From Stomatobaculum longum (GTDB lineage Bacteria; Bacillota; Clostridia; Lachnospirales; Lachnospiraceae): a DNA stretch of 45,503 nt. Shown one piece after another: positions 23,993 through 32,387 of this stretch. A model generated the notes under the pieces. That model had not been told where the DNA came from. It searched no databases and was given only the letters and a program-made list of their open reading frames with translations. The number at the start of each line of letters is the position of its first letter. Positions within the stretch are counted from its first letter, which is position 1. The DNA lies in assembly GCA_000242235.1 (NCBI GenBank), contig JH590863.1, forward strand, positions 418,228-463,730. Direction: 5' to 3'. The position numbers were made by a program, and so were the translations under genes.

Positions 23993-25129
23993 TTATTTGA
24001 GCAGGAACAGGCGCAGTGCCTGTTCGACCGTATCTGTCATATTCTGTCTCGCATTCTCGGGCTCCATGGCCTCCTGAAGTGTCGAGATGCGGCGCAGTAT
24101 CGGGAAAAAGGCATCGATGCCGTGTGCATTGCAGGCGGTTGCATCCTGAGTGACCGCACCCGCGAAGGCGATGACGGGCTTTCCGTACTGCTTTGCGATA
24201 TGCGCGACGCCGATCGGCGCCTTGCCCATGACAGTCTGTCCGTCGAGCCGCCCCTCGCCGGTAATCACGAGGTCGGCCTCTTTCACATAGTCCTCGAGGC
24301 GGGTCTCCTCAAGCACAATTTTGATGCCGGATTCCAGCTGCGCGTCGGTAAAGGTTAAGAAGGCAAAGCCGAGGCCGCCCGCCGCGCCCGTTCCCGCCTG
24401 CCGCGGGTTCGCCTTCTCGTACTTTTCGCGCGCCAGTGTCGCATAGTAGGCGAGCCACTTGTCCATCTGCATGATCATGCCGGGATCGGCGCCCTTCTGC
24501 GGGCCGAAGACCGCGCTGCAGCCCTGATCGCCGCAGAGCGTATTGGTCACATCGCAGGCCACGCGGAAGGTGCAATCCGCAAGTTCCGGCATGACCTTCT
24601 CATCCGAGATGCGGTCCAGAACCTGCAAGCCCTTGGCGCCGAAGGGAACTTGCTTGCCCTCGCTGTCAAGGAGCCCGTAGCCGAGCGCCTGTAACATGCC
24701 GATGCCGCCGTCATTCGTCGCGGAACCGCCGATGCCCACAATAAAGTGGCGGCAACCCTTGGAAATCGCATCCCGTATCATCTCTCCGACCCCGTAGGTC
24801 GTCGTATTCAGCGGGTTGCGCTCCTTTTCTTCGACGAGGGTGATGCCGGCAGCTGCAGCCATTTCGAGGATCGCGGTTTTGCCGTCCTGCAAAATGCCGT
24901 AGACCGCTGTGACCGGCGCGCCGAGCGGCCCTGTGACGCGCACCTCCTGCAGAGTGCCGCCCATACCTATGGTGAGCGCCTCCACCGTGCCCTCGCCGCC
25001 GTCCGCGAGCGGGCGCACCAGGACTTCGGCGCTGCTGTCCGCCCTTAGAATTCCGGCGCGGATTGCATCGCCCGCCTCAAGAGAACTGAGAGATCCCTTG
25101 AGAGAATCAATGGCGACCACTACTTTCAT
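23993..25129 (-). CDS. glxK: glycerate kinase, GlxK/GarK type
   Basis: A 378-residue type II-fold glycerate kinase: MKVVVAIDSLKGSLSSLEAG, RPLADGGEGTVEAL, HFIVGIGGSATNDGGIGMLQ and ITGEGRLDGQTVMGKAP are the family signatures. It phosphorylates D-glycerate with ATP, giving 2-phosphoglycerate in characterised members, which feeds glycolysis. I start at the ATG whose first base is 25129 because GGAGGAAATGAG precedes it and this is the family N-terminus; the frame is open far upstream into the divergent gene, which is not coding. It heads an operon with the GntP permease and is divergent from a CdaR-type regulator. Confidence 0.92.
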   Translation of the reverse strand: MKVVVAIDSLKGSLSSLEAGDAIRAGILRADSSAEVLVRPLADGGEGTVEALTIGMGGTLQEVRVTGPLGAPVTAVYGILQDGKTAILEMAAAAGITLVEEKERNPLNTTTYGVGEMIRDAISKGCRHFIVGIGGSATNDGGIGMLQALGYGLLDSEGKQVPFGAKGLQVLDRISDEKVMPELADCTFRVACDVTNTLCGDQGCSAVFGPQKGADPGMIMQMDKWLAYYATLAREKYEKANPRQAGTGAAGGLGFAFLTFTDAQLESGIKIVLEETRLEDYVKEADLVITGEGRLDGQTVMGKAPIGVAHIAKQYGKPVIAFAGAVTQDATACNAHGIDAFFPILRRISTLQEAMEPENARQNMTDTVEQALRLFLLK

Positions 25130-25240
25130 CTCATTTCCTCCTTGCTTTGTTTTCGGATGCTTGTCGACAGCCGGGACTGTCTGTCTGTTATTAGAATAAC
25201 GAAATCGCCCTGTTGAATCCATGTGTGAAAGGACAAGAAG

Positions 25241-25249
25241 TGCTATACT
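25241..25249 (+). promoter_or_regulatory. extended -10 promoter of the cdaR-type gene
   Basis: TGCTATACT at 25241-25249 is a good extended -10. The nearest -35-like hexamer, TTGAAT, is 25 nt upstream, so the extended element must carry it. The 153-nt gap between the divergent genes should hold the regulator's operator, but I see no clear symmetry. Confidence 0.5.
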
Positions 25250-25282
25250 GTAGACACAATTATTGGTACGGAGAACAAAGGA

Positions 25283-26428
25283 ATGGCGGAAATCAGCAAA
25301 AAGACAGCGCAGCAGATTGTGGACAGCGTGAAAGATGTCTGCGGGCACGATGTGAACTTTATCCGGCCGGACGGCAGCATACTTGCGAGCACGAACCCCG
25401 AGCGGGTCGGCACCTACCATGAAATCGGGCACCGCGCCGCACAGGAAGGACAGCCGATCGAAGTCATGGAGAACGACAGCTTCTACGGCACGCAGCAGGG
25501 CGTGAACCTGCCCTTTTCGCACCACGGAACCATAGTCGCGGTCATCGGCATCACCGGCGTCCCCGAGGAAGTGAGAAAGTATGCCTACCTCGCCCAGCGC
25601 ATCACGGCCCTTCTGCTCCGAGAGCAGGAGTACGATGCGAGAAACCGGAACGAGCAGGTCGAGACCGACTATGTGGTGCGGGCGCTGAGTTCGGGGAAGC
25701 CCATGAACCACGGCTTTTACCTTGACTTCCTCGCGTCCCACGGCCTCAGCGAAGAGGTTCGCTATCGCACCGTACTTGTGCGTCTCTCAACGCGCTATAA
25801 CCCCGCGAACCTCTCGATGGTGGAGCAGAAAATACTGACCGTATTCCGTGAGACCGGGAGCCCGCTCTTTACCTTCCACTTTCCGAACGAGTACATCCTG
25901 ATCTTGCCGAAGGGGGACTATCCGCCGAGACAGCAGCAATTTGAGCGGCTCGCCGCAGAGTTCCGGGAAATTCTCTCGGTCGGTGTGGGGGCTGATCACA
26001 AACTGGTGCATCAGTACCGCTCGTTTCGGGAGGCGCAGATTGCGGCCCGCGCGGGCGCTGAGAGAGCCGGCTACGCGGACTTTGAGCAGCTCGATCTGGA
26101 ACTGCTGAGCGGTTCCATTCCGGTCGCGGTTCGCGAGAGCTATGCCACGCGAACGCTCGGAAAGTTGAGCGAAAAAGAGAGACACATCTTGGAAGTTTAC
26201 TTTGCCGCGGACTGCAGCTTAAAGACAGCGGCGGAGAAGCTCTACATCCACAAGAACACGCTCCAGTATCAGCTCGACAAAATTCATGCGCTGACCGGCT
26301 ACGATCCCAGAGTGTTTCGCGAGGGTGTAATCCTGTACCTCGGGCTGCAACTGGGGTTCGGGAACACCGAGGCGAATGCGGCGGAAACTACGGCGGAAAA
26401 CACCTTGGGAACGACATCGGGGTTTTGA
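25283..26428 (+). CDS. cdaR: CdaR/PucR-type sugar diacid regulator
   Basis: A 381-residue regulator. The N-terminal 130 residues (QIVDSVKDVCGHDVNFIRPD, GRVGTYHEIGH-like ERVGTYHE, and VAVIGITGVPEEVRKYAYLA) are the diacid-recognition domain. The C-terminal end (LSEKERHILEVYFAADCSLK, AAEKLYIHKNTLQYQLDKI) is the PucR-type helix-turn-helix. E. coli CdaR activates glycerate and glucarate genes in response to the diacid or glycerate. Here the gene is divergent from glxK and gntP, exactly the place expected for their activator. The last 25 residues are low complexity (ETTAENTLG) and probably disordered. Confidence 0.9.
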   Translation: MAEISKKTAQQIVDSVKDVCGHDVNFIRPDGSILASTNPERVGTYHEIGHRAAQEGQPIEVMENDSFYGTQQGVNLPFSHHGTIVAVIGITGVPEEVRKYAYLAQRITALLLREQEYDARNRNEQVETDYVVRALSSGKPMNHGFYLDFLASHGLSEEVRYRTVLVRLSTRYNPANLSMVEQKILTVFRETGSPLFTFHFPNEYILILPKGDYPPRQQQFERLAAEFREILSVGVGADHKLVHQYRSFREAQIAARAGAERAGYADFEQLDLELLSGSIPVAVRESYATRTLGKLSEKERHILEVYFAADCSLKTAAEKLYIHKNTLQYQLDKIHALTGYDPRVFREGVILYLGLQLGFGNTEANAAETTAENTLGTTSGF

Positions 26429-26674
26429 CGGAGTGAGCTAAGAAGGCGGAGTGCAGCGTACGGGAAGAGGAAGAAAAAGGAGAAAGCCGAAAGGGAGAAA
26501 ACCAGAGCGGCTCTATCCGTTCTTCGGAACCGAAATCTTGGGCGAAATGTGTGATTGGAAGCGCAAGGCGGTGATCTGTATACAGCTAATCGGAAGCTGT
26601 GATTCAGAATGCCGTATAACTTGCCGGTTTGGAGGCCGGTGCTTTCAAAAAAACGCTGAAACAGGAGAGTTGGC
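26429..26674. other. gap without a recognised gene
   Basis: The 340-nt gap between cdaR and the next gene holds purine-rich sequence and no open frame with a ribosome binding site. I see no terminator hairpin of good quality. The promoter at 26675-26703 occupies its end. Confidence 0.5.
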
Positions 26675-26703
26675 TTGAGATTTGCGGGGCAAAATTCTAT
26701 AAT
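26675..26703 (+). promoter_or_regulatory. sigma-A-type promoter
   Basis: TTGAGA at 26675-26680, exactly 17 nt, and TATAAT at 26698-26703: a near-perfect promoter, 66 nt before the next start codon. Confidence 0.75.
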
Positions 26704-26768
26704 AAAAAGAATGTGAACCATAGTCACGGTAGGGGAATCCGGAAAGCCAAGGAGGCAGAGAAAAAGTC

Positions 26769-27356
26769 ATGTCAGACTTACGTATCAACTGGATTGACGA
26801 GTGGGAAAAGAAGGACGTGGATCTCGAAGAACTGCGCCGCGCGCTGGAAAGCGGTGATTCCGCGCGCTACAGCGGAAAGGCGTTTCGAGACATCGGCGGC
26901 AAGTGGAAGAAGTACGCAAAGTGCGGCGTGTCGAATCTGTACCTCTTAAAGGAGACCGAGGACGATAACGACGGCCTTGCAAACGCCTACTATGCCTACT
27001 CAATCACGGACGGTGTGATTGCCGATGAGGATTTGGAACAGGTTCGCGCGGTCTGCGCCGAGAACCTGAGCACAAGCGAGATGCGTGCGGTCTGCTCCTT
27101 CTGTAAGCCGAACGAGTGGTGGGATACCAATCCGAGCTACCACACAAAGCTGGCGGAAAAAGGAGAGACGGATTCCCTTTATAGCTTCCTGATTGCGAAA
27201 CTCTTCCCGGCGGGCATTTTGCTTACCTCGCGGAGCGTCAAAAAGAAAGAGTCGCAGCGCCTTGCCTGCTCTGCGATTGCCTGGGGACTGAAGGAGGGCG
27301 GTCTCTTTAAGAAGGGCGCCTACATGAGCTATACCATTGACAACGAGCTTCTGTGA
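26769..27356 (+). CDS. conserved hypothetical protein
   Basis: A 195-residue soluble protein I do not recognise. It has WEKKDVDLEELRRALESGDS near the start, SFCKPNEWWDTNPSYHTKLA in the middle, and a basic KKKESQRLACSAIAWGLKEG near the end. No signal, membrane helix or known catalytic motif is seen. It has its own strong promoter and is followed 32 nt later by another orphan in the same direction, so the two are probably cotranscribed. Confidence 0.65.
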   Translation: MSDLRINWIDEWEKKDVDLEELRRALESGDSARYSGKAFRDIGGKWKKYAKCGVSNLYLLKETEDDNDGLANAYYAYSITDGVIADEDLEQVRAVCAENLSTSEMRAVCSFCKPNEWWDTNPSYHTKLAEKGETDSLYSFLIAKLFPAGILLTSRSVKKKESQRLACSAIAWGLKEGGLFKKGAYMSYTIDNELL

Positions 27357-27388
27357 GTGAGCCGGAAGCCGAATTGAGGGGAGAAGAG

Positions 27389-28195
27389 ATGAAGACATAT
27401 TTTGATGACGGCGCAACCATGGAGTTTTCCAATAAAGGCATGCTCGGCGCGGGGTATACCCTTCGCATCGCGAAGGACGGTTTCAGCTATAAGAGCTTAA
27501 ACGGCAAGGTCGATGTGGATATGAAGTTTGCGGAGATCGGTTCTCTGTTTCTGACCAACTACTGGAGCCAGAACTTCCACTACAGAGTCTTGCTTCGCGA
27601 CCTGAACATGAAGAATATGAGCGTTCCGGAGCTGGATCTCGATACCAGAACCTGGAACAACGGCCACAACATTCGCGAGACCAAGCCGCTGCTCCTTGCC
27701 TTTGCCGCGAGCAAGTTGGGAGCTGAATTCCCGAACAATCTGGACAGCCTCGAGACAGAGCTCGGCGCAACGCTCGGTGAGAAGATTATCCGCCTCTCGG
27801 GCGGCGTCATCATAGGCGCAAAGCATCAGGTGAAGCTCGCGGATATCAAGAGAGTGAAGTGCGTTTGCAACGGTGCGCTCGGCACGCTCTGCGTTTACAC
27901 GAAGGCAAAGGGCGGCTTCTTCGACATGCCGGATATGAAGCTTCCGCTGAGCGAAGTCACCCTGCCGCTCCTCGAGGCCGTGATGACCCGGAATACCGGC
28001 AACGGCATTGACTTTAGCCAGGGCAACGGCTTTGACCAGAAGAACTCGGAGTACATCATCATCCGCTACATGGATTCCGGCTTCTTTGTAAGCGGAGACG
28101 GCAGCTTCCGCGAGCCGTGGCAGGAGATCGCCTACCGCCGCATCAAGGCATATAACTACGATGTCAACGAGCACTGGGGCGAGAAGATGGGCTGA
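27389..28195 (+). CDS. conserved hypothetical protein
   Basis: A 268-residue soluble protein. It begins with a beta-rich part (MEFSNKGMLGAGYTLRIAKD, GFSYKSLNGKVDVDMKFAEI) that resembles a PH-like or SHOCT-type small barrel by pattern only, and a second such part near LSGGVIIGAKHQVKLADIKR. I cannot name the family. ATG 27389 follows GGGGAGAAGAG. It is cotranscribed with the preceding orphan and ends at a hairpin. Confidence 0.65.
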   Translation: MKTYFDDGATMEFSNKGMLGAGYTLRIAKDGFSYKSLNGKVDVDMKFAEIGSLFLTNYWSQNFHYRVLLRDLNMKNMSVPELDLDTRTWNNGHNIRETKPLLLAFAASKLGAEFPNNLDSLETELGATLGEKIIRLSGGVIIGAKHQVKLADIKRVKCVCNGALGTLCVYTKAKGGFFDMPDMKLPLSEVTLPLLEAVMTRNTGNGIDFSQGNGFDQKNSEYIIIRYMDSGFFVSGDGSFREPWQEIAYRRIKAYNYDVNEHWGEKMG

Positions 28196-28227
28196 GAGTT
28201 ATAAGAGAATAAGTGCACAGTGATAAG

Positions 28228-28266
28228 GGAAAGCAGCTGCTTCAGAGATGAAGGGGCTGCTTTTCC
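28228..28266 (+). terminator. probable terminator of the two-orphan operon
   Basis: GGAAAGCAGC at 28228-28237 pairs with GCTGCTTTTCC at 28256-28266 (one bulged T), with an inner CTTC/GAAG pair. The T tract is part of the stem. Confidence 0.6.
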
Positions 28267-28320
28267 GCGATATCAGAAGCTAATATTGTAGATTGTGGAT
28301 TAAAGTAAGAGGTGAAAAGG

Positions 28321-29325
28321 ATGGGGACTATGTCTACAGTAGAGTCCGCACTTAGTAAAATATCATCAATGTGGAATCCTATTGTTGAAGTGACTAATCT
28401 TCTGGAAAATGATAATCTGAGACTCTTGTTTGAGGATGAAAAGGAGAGAACTAAACGAAAGGTTGTGTCATTAATTTTGGTAATATTATCCGTAGATATG
28501 ATTCTTCTATCTACCGGAGTGATTTTGGATTTTCTGATAAGAAATATGGGTGAAGAATCGATAATTCCTGTTGGATATTCAGCTATATTTATTTTAATGA
28601 TTCTTGTTTATAACGGCTTGAGTTCACCTGATGTATTTACAAAAGATAAGACTGTACAGAGAATTTCAAGAAAGGCAACACCATATTTGTGTTTTAGTTT
28701 TTGTTTTACTATTATGATAGCTATAACCCCGGGAGATAGATTCACTATGTTGCCTGCCATGGGCATTCTTGCATTGCTGTCACCTATAATGCCATCAATT
28801 ATAATAGTTCGAGAATTAAATAAGCGACAAGTTAGAGTATGGTTCGAAACTAAACATAAAAATAGATATTATTATTATACCAGAAAGGGCGAATATTGTT
28901 ATTGCGGAACCAAAGCAACTATTAACCAGAATGGTAATATTTTGAGGCTGTTTTTGTGGAGTGACTTTGTTTCAAAAAAATACGAGCTCCATATCGAAAA
29001 CAAAACTGAAGTAAAAGAGCGGATTACAGCAATATTGAATGAAATCAAAAGGGGAGTAGAAGAGAGCAATTCAGAAATATATGCGAATCAGAATCAAACA
29101 AGCGAAATTAAAAAATTGATATCTCAATTAGAAGAGGAAAATGCAAATAAAAGTATATACGTTGAAATGACGAATAAGCTAGATTCGTTTAATGGAATAT
29201 TAAATCATATTGTTGAACAGCCGGTACAAGCACAGGAACAGACAAATCAGCAACAAGAAATAATAAATAAGTTGGAAGAATTAATGAGACTAGTGGAAGC
29301 GCTGAACAACGAGATGCAGGAATAG
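28321..29325 (+). CDS. AT-rich membrane protein with C-terminal coiled coil
   Basis: A 334-residue protein of no family I can name. It has four hydrophobic segments in the first half (VVSLILVILSVDMILLSTG, VGYSAIFILMILVY, YLCFSFCFTIMIAI, MLPAMGILALLSPIMPSIII) and a cytoplasmic half ending in long helices (IKKLISQLEEENANKSIYVE and later QQQEIINKLEELMRLVEALN) that look like a coiled coil. The region is visibly more AT-rich than its neighbours and uses AT-ending codons freely (ATA, AGA, AAT), which suggests horizontal transfer. I start at ATG 28321, 8 nt after AGAGGTG; a GTG nine bases earlier is possible. The DUF4143 gene starts 9 nt after its stop. Confidence 0.7.
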   Translation: MGTMSTVESALSKISSMWNPIVEVTNLLENDNLRLLFEDEKERTKRKVVSLILVILSVDMILLSTGVILDFLIRNMGEESIIPVGYSAIFILMILVYNGLSSPDVFTKDKTVQRISRKATPYLCFSFCFTIMIAITPGDRFTMLPAMGILALLSPIMPSIIIVRELNKRQVRVWFETKHKNRYYYYTRKGEYCYCGTKATINQNGNILRLFLWSDFVSKKYELHIENKTEVKERITAILNEIKRGVEESNSEIYANQNQTSEIKKLISQLEEENANKSIYVEMTNKLDSFNGILNHIVEQPVQAQEQTNQQQEIINKLEELMRLVEALNNEMQE

Positions 29326-29334
29326 GATACGAAT

Positions 29335-30570
29335 ATGGAGTACATTCACCGGCAGATTGAAGATGTGGTGTGCAAAGCGGCGCAAAGTTTCAAGGCGGTG
29401 CTGATTACCGGTGCGAGACAGACGGGAAAATCAACGCTTTTGCGAGAGTTGTTTCCGGAGCGGAAACAGCTCTCCTTTGACGACCTCTTCCTCGAGGAGC
29501 AGGCAAAGGAAAATCCGGAGATATTTATGATGCTGCATGAGCCGCCGGTTGTCCTGAATGAGGTGCAGCGGGTACCGGATTTATTCCGCTACCTGAAGTT
29601 GCACTGCGATGGTAGCGAGGCAAAGGGGCAGTTTCTGCTCTCGGGCTCGCAGCCCTTCTCGCTGATGCGGCTCGCCTTCGAGTCTCTGGCCGGAAGAGTG
29701 GCGGTTCTGGAACTTTCGACTTTATCGCTCCGGGAACTGACGGGCGACAGCTTTAGCGCGCCCTTTGTGCCGGGCCTTGATTATCTGCGGGAGCGGCAAA
29801 AGACAGTGGTCAAGCCTAAGAATATCTGGGAATACATCCACCGCGGCGGGTATCCGGGCGTGCAGGATGCGACTGTAGATTGGCAGATGTACTTCTCAAG
29901 CTACGTAAAGACCTATCTTGAGCGGGACGTGCGCGAACTCTCGGCGGTGCAGGATTTGGATGCGTTCCGGAAATTTATGATTGCCTGTGCGGCGCGAACG
30001 GGGGAGATTCTGAATTACAGTAACATCGCGGGAGAAATCGGGAAGGATGCCGATACGGTGAAGCGCTGGCTCTCGATTCTTGAGGCGTCGGGCATCATCT
30101 ACCTCTTAGAGCCCTATACCGCCTCGGTGTTAAAGCACGCCATTAAGACGCCGAAGCTTTATTTCCGAGACACGGGCCTTGCTGCCTATCTGACCAGATG
30201 GCTCACGGTTGAGACACTGGCAAACGGCGCAATGAGCGGGGCCTTTTTTGAGACCTTTGTGATTTCGGAGATTTTAAAATCCTATGCAAACCGCGGTCTC
30301 GATTACCGCTACTTTGTATCCTATTATCGCGGACGGGATTTGAAGTCTACGACTGAGTCTGAGATTGATTTTATTATCGAAGAGAACGGCATCCTATATC
30401 CGGTGGAAATCAAACAGAGCAGCAGACCGAAGGCAGATATGACGGCGGCGTTTCAGCTGCTCGATACCATCCCGGAGAAGAAGCGCGGCATGGGCGCCGT
30501 GGTCTGCCTCTGCCCAGAGCCGGGCGTGCTGCGGGAAAATGTCCTTGCACTTCCGGTCTGGTATATTTGA
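29335..30570 (+). CDS. AAA ATPase with DUF4143 domain
   Basis: A 411-residue protein of the AAA_14 plus DUF4143 group. Walker A is GARQTGKST at 26-34, the Walker B region is PPVVLNEVQRVPDLF with the acidic pair changed to NE, and sensor LLSGSQPF follows. The C-terminal half (ETFVISEILKSYANRG, then ESEIDFIIEENGILYPVEIK) is DUF4143, with the E-ID-EIK arrangement of PD-(D/E)XK nucleases: D in SEIDFII and E-x-K in VEIKQ. Such proteins are common in gut anaerobes and have no settled function, though they are often met near mobile or defence genes. It is normal in base composition, unlike the gene just before it. Confidence 0.85.
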   Translation: MEYIHRQIEDVVCKAAQSFKAVLITGARQTGKSTLLRELFPERKQLSFDDLFLEEQAKENPEIFMMLHEPPVVLNEVQRVPDLFRYLKLHCDGSEAKGQFLLSGSQPFSLMRLAFESLAGRVAVLELSTLSLRELTGDSFSAPFVPGLDYLRERQKTVVKPKNIWEYIHRGGYPGVQDATVDWQMYFSSYVKTYLERDVRELSAVQDLDAFRKFMIACAARTGEILNYSNIAGEIGKDADTVKRWLSILEASGIIYLLEPYTASVLKHAIKTPKLYFRDTGLAAYLTRWLTVETLANGAMSGAFFETFVISEILKSYANRGLDYRYFVSYYRGRDLKSTTESEIDFIIEENGILYPVEIKQSSRPKADMTAAFQLLDTIPEKKRGMGAVVCLCPEPGVLRENVLALPVWYI

Positions 30571-30596
30571 ATTCCTGTTCCCTTTTCTGACCAAAG

Positions 30597-30635
30597 TGGT
30601 ATACTATAAGTGAATTTCGAACCAATTTCGAAATT
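30597..30635 (+). promoter_or_regulatory. extended -10 promoter with palindromic operator
   Basis: TGGTATACT at 30597-30605 is an extended -10. Right after the expected transcription start come AATTTCGAA at 30613-30621 and again at 30624-30632, the second part of a perfect 12-bp palindrome AATTTCGAAATT (30624-30635). A repressor site for the rhodanese-msrAB operon is likely. Confidence 0.5.
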
Positions 30636-30691
30636 GATGCATCAGAGCAAAAGTTTGAGAAAGCGATACGATAAAAGGAGGAAAGAAAGCC

Positions 30692-31195
30692 ATGAAGAAG
30701 AGACGCTACCTCCTCGCAGTTGTTGCGGCACTTGCACTGCCGCTGCTGGTATCCTGCGGGAAGAAGGCCGAGTCTGCGGAGACAAGTAAGGCAACAGAAA
30801 GTGCGGTATCGATGGCGGCTGCCGAGACAAGCAGCAGCGCTTCGATGAGCACAACAGGCGAGAGCAAGGAGGAACAGGAGACCATGGGCTATCAGACAAT
30901 CGATCAGGATACGGCACGGGAGATGATGAAGCAGGACGACGGTCACATCATCCTCGATGTGCGCACCAAGGAGGAGTATGACAGCGGTCACATTCCGGGT
31001 GCGGTGCTATTGCCGAACGAGGAGATCAACGGAACGAGACCGGAAATCCTGAAGGATCTGGATCAGCCGATTTTTATCTACTGCCGCAGTGGGCATCGAG
31101 CTGGACTTGCGGCGGAGAAATTATCAAAGCTCGGCTATCGGAAGGTCTACAACTTTGGCGGCGTCATGACATGGAAGGGGGAACTGGTAAAATGA
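30692..31195 (+). CDS. rhodanese-domain lipoprotein
   Basis: A 167-residue extracytoplasmic protein. The signal ends with the lipobox LVSC, followed by a serine- and threonine-rich linker and a single rhodanese domain ([20 protein letters not shown], then active-site C131 in CRSGHRA and [18 protein letters not shown]). Rhodaneses carry sulfane sulfur as a cysteine persulfide and act in sulfur transfer or thiol redox. The stop overlaps the msrAB start by ATGA, which ties this protein to methionine sulfoxide repair. Ribosome binding site AAAGGAGGAAAG is ideal. Confidence 0.9.
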   Translation: MKKRRYLLAVVAALALPLLVSCGKKAESAETSKATESAVSMAAAETSSSASMSTTGESKEEQETMGYQTIDQDTAREMMKQDDGHIILDVRTKEEYDSGHIPGAVLLPNEEINGTRPEILKDLDQPIFIYCRSGHRAGLAAEKLSKLGYRKVYNFGGVMTWKGELVK

Positions 31196-32109
31196 CCATC
31201 TATCTCGCAGGCGGATGTTTCTGGGGCTTACAGAAGTACTTTGACCAGTTCCCGGGCGTGCGCGCGACCGAGGTGGGCTATGCAAACGGTCCGGACAGTG
31301 CTCCTACCTATCGGGAGGTCTGCGACAGCAGCGGGCACGCGGAGACCGTGAAAATCGAGTATGACCCGAAGGAGATTTCGCTCCGTGAGCTACTCGATAA
31401 GTACTTTCTGGTGATCGATCCGCTTTCCGTAAACAAGCAGGGAAATGACAGGGGCATTCAGTACCGCACCGGCATCTACTATGCGGATCAGAGCCAGCTT
31501 TCGGAAATTCAGGCGGTTTATGACGAGCAGGAGGCAAAATACGGCGCGAAGCTCGCGGTCGAGCTGGCGCCCATACAGAACTTCTATTCGGCAGAGGAAT
31601 ACCACCAGAAGTATCTCGATAAAAATCCGGACGGCTACTGCCACATTCCGCAGAAGATGTTCCATCTAGCGGAAGAGGAGAGCAAGGAGACGCTCCGCAA
31701 AAAGATTGGCGACCTCTCCTATGAGGTCACGCAGAACGCCGCGACCGAGCGCCCCTTCACCGGTGAGTATGATGACTTTTTTGAAAAGGGCATCTATGTA
31801 GATATCGTGAGCGGCGAGCCGCTGTTTAGCTCCCTCGATAAGTTTGATTCCGGCTGCGGCTGGCCCGCTTTTTCAAAGCCGATTGAAGGAAAGGAATTGA
31901 AGGAAACCACCGACCGCTCGCACGGCATGGTCCGCACGGAAGTGCGCTCCGCGCAGGCGAACTCGCACCTCGGGCACGTCTTCCCCGACGGTCCCCGCGA
32001 GACGGGCGGCCTTCGCTACTGCATTAATTCCGCCTCGCTCCGCTTTATTCCCTATGACAAGCTGGAAGAAGAGGGCTACGGGGAATATAAGAAATTGTTC
32101 GAGCGCTGA
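31192..32109 (+). CDS. msrAB: bifunctional peptide methionine sulfoxide reductase MsrA-MsrB
   Basis: A 305-residue fusion. The MsrA domain (1-155) has the active site GGCFWG with C9; the MsrB domain (about 170-290) has [34 protein letters not shown] and the catalytic C277 in [11 protein letters not shown]. MsrA reduces the S and MsrB the R epimer of methionine sulfoxide in oxidised proteins. There is no signal peptide at the chosen ATG (31192), so the product should be cytoplasmic, in contrast with the lipoprotein encoded upstream. The overlap ATGA gives coupling. A perfect terminator follows. Confidence 0.95.
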   Translation: MTIYLAGGCFWGLQKYFDQFPGVRATEVGYANGPDSAPTYREVCDSSGHAETVKIEYDPKEISLRELLDKYFLVIDPLSVNKQGNDRGIQYRTGIYYADQSQLSEIQAVYDEQEAKYGAKLAVELAPIQNFYSAEEYHQKYLDKNPDGYCHIPQKMFHLAEEESKETLRKKIGDLSYEVTQNAATERPFTGEYDDFFEKGIYVDIVSGEPLFSSLDKFDSGCGWPAFSKPIEGKELKETTDRSHGMVRTEVRSAQANSHLGHVFPDGPRETGGLRYCINSASLRFIPYDKLEEEGYGEYKKLFER

Positions 32110-32150
32110 GTGGCAAAAGCAAGTGCGTAAAAGCAAATAGGTGAAACGTG

Positions 32151-32187
32151 AGCCCCCGCCGGGTCGAAAGACACGGCGGGGGCTTTG
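32151..32187 (+). terminator. intrinsic terminator of msrAB
   Basis: AGCCCCCGCCG at 32151-32161 pairs perfectly with CGGCGGGGGCT at 32174-32184, then TTG. The 200 nt between it and the convergent acyltransferase gene hold nothing I recognise. Confidence 0.85.
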
Positions 32188-32387
32188 CTGTGAATCATGG
32201 ACAAGGTCAATCGAATGCGTCGAAGATAGAGTGCGGAAAGAAAACTGAGGGGCGAATGGGAAGGTCGAAACCGAAGCGGCATTGTAAGAAGTTCGAATGA
32301 TGAAAGAACCGTTGAAAAGCGGTAAAACGATACGGATGCCGATGTCAGACAGAGGACTCGACGGCGGGCTGTCACCGCAGCGGAGCC

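Noticed and set aside
25130-25741. N-terminal extension of the glycerate kinase frame by 204 codons
   Set aside because: It lies antisense to the cdaR-type gene, and the ATG at 25129 has a proper ribosome binding site and gives the family's normal N-terminus.
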